60,397 bases of DNA from Sporichthyaceae bacterium. Its GTDB lineage: Bacteria; Actinomycetota; Actinomycetes; Sporichthyales; Sporichthyaceae. How positions within the stretch are numbered: position 1 is the stretch's first letter; every line of letters begins with the position of its first letter. Of this stretch, positions 60,219 to 60,397 are shown one piece after another. The translations under genes were made by a program, and so were the position numbers. The DNA lies in the NCBI GenBank assembly GCA_036269075.1, contig DATASX010000026.1:1-60397 (forward strand), written 5' to 3'. A model generated the notes under the pieces. That model saw nothing but the letters and a program-made list of their open reading frames with translations. It was not told the DNA's origin and ran no database searches.

Positions 60219-60397
60219 CCGCAAGCCGACCGCGATCGGGCACCCGCTCCGGGCGCGAGTAAAGATTGAATCCGCCGCCCCGCACGAAACCGGCAAGGGT
60301 GAGGCCGGCCTCCTCGGCCAGGTCGGCGGCGAGGCTGGACGGTGCCGACACCGCGGACAGGACCGGGATGCCGGCGACCGCGGCCTTCTGAACCAGC
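60196..60397 (-). CDS. fdhD: FdhD, formate dehydrogenase accessory sulfurtransferase (C-terminal part)
   Basis: The visible 66 residues read [40 protein letters not shown] and [12 protein letters not shown] before TGA 60198-60196. This is the conserved C-terminus of FdhD, which transfers sulfur from cysteine desulfurase to the molybdenum cofactor so that formate dehydrogenases become active. The start lies beyond the right edge. It likely serves the FdhF/YdeP-like enzyme at 44083-46512 or another formate dehydrogenase outside the window. Confidence 0.9.
   Translation of the reverse strand, partial: LVQKAAVAGIPVLSAVSAPSSLAADLAEEAGLTLAGFVRGGGFNLYSRPERVPDRGRLAVSGTRGT

Overview
The window is high-GC, densely packed DNA with many GTG starts, AGGAGG-type ribosome sites and 4-bp ATGA/GTGA gene overlaps. 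Together with an ECF sigma factor, PaaX, XapX, FUSC, NHL-repeat and GAF/HisKA_3 kinase genes, this points to a chromosomal segment of a soil-type actinobacterium (Actinomycetota). I cannot name the genus from sequence alone. There is no rRNA gene, no complete tRNA and no CRISPR array.

Region 1 (1-22.5 kb) is an accessory, decaying region. It starts with a thioredoxin-reductase-like flavoprotein (cut by the left edge) diverging from a TetR gene. It holds fragments of three insertion sequence families (IS21 istB, ISL3, IS110), a 3'-truncated tRNA-like sequence between two direct repeats, broken metallophosphoesterase, alpha/beta-hydrolase and HEAT-repeat genes, and a segmental duplication of small secreted-protein genes (around 7.8-8.4 kb and 17.5-18.7 kb). 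Intact genes here include pckG facing a metal-site-free ArsR regulator, an NHL beta-propeller gene made of near-identical DNA repeats, a FUSC membrane protein, a PIN-domain toxin-antitoxin pair and threonine ammonia-lyase.

Region 2 (22.6-35.5 kb) looks like a catabolic island. It has an orphan lipoprotein substrate-binding protein, a LuxR/GAF regulator coupled to a PaaX-family regulator, a CoA ligase plus cytochrome P450 operon, an opposing operon (flavin oxidoreductase, ferredoxin, acyl-CoA thioesterase), a flavin monooxygenase, a RutE-like nitroreductase and an alpha/beta hydrolase. A TATTACAC-type inverted motif occurs both between paaX and the CoA ligase and upstream of the opposing operon, so one regulator may control both. 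The likely job is oxidation and CoA activation of a hydrophobic carboxylic acid or alicyclic/terpenoid substrate; the substrate is not deducible.

Region 3 (35.7-60.4 kb) is rich in redox, one-carbon and signalling genes: a MacB-type permease, an HD protein, two large multi-GAF histidine kinases, a TetR with a pair of matching operators, a quinone oxidoreductase/XapX/SDR operon, an FdhF/YdeP-family molybdoenzyme, a ketopantoate-reductase-like gene, an ECF sigma factor with a small non-ZAS partner, glutathione-independent formaldehyde dehydrogenase, a 3-hydroxyisobutyrate-dehydrogenase-like enzyme, an aldo/keto reductase, catalase diverging from an unusual aquaporin, two response regulators and the C-terminus of FdhD at the right edge. 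Formaldehyde dehydrogenase, the molybdoenzyme and FdhD could form an aldehyde-to-formate-to-CO2 line, with catalase and aquaporin handling peroxide.

The most unusual feature is a roughly 130-bp leader sequence with conserved hairpin potential present twice (46507-46641 and 48164-48294), in front of the molybdoenzyme gene and the panE-like gene. It could be an undescribed cis-regulatory RNA or leader-peptide element.
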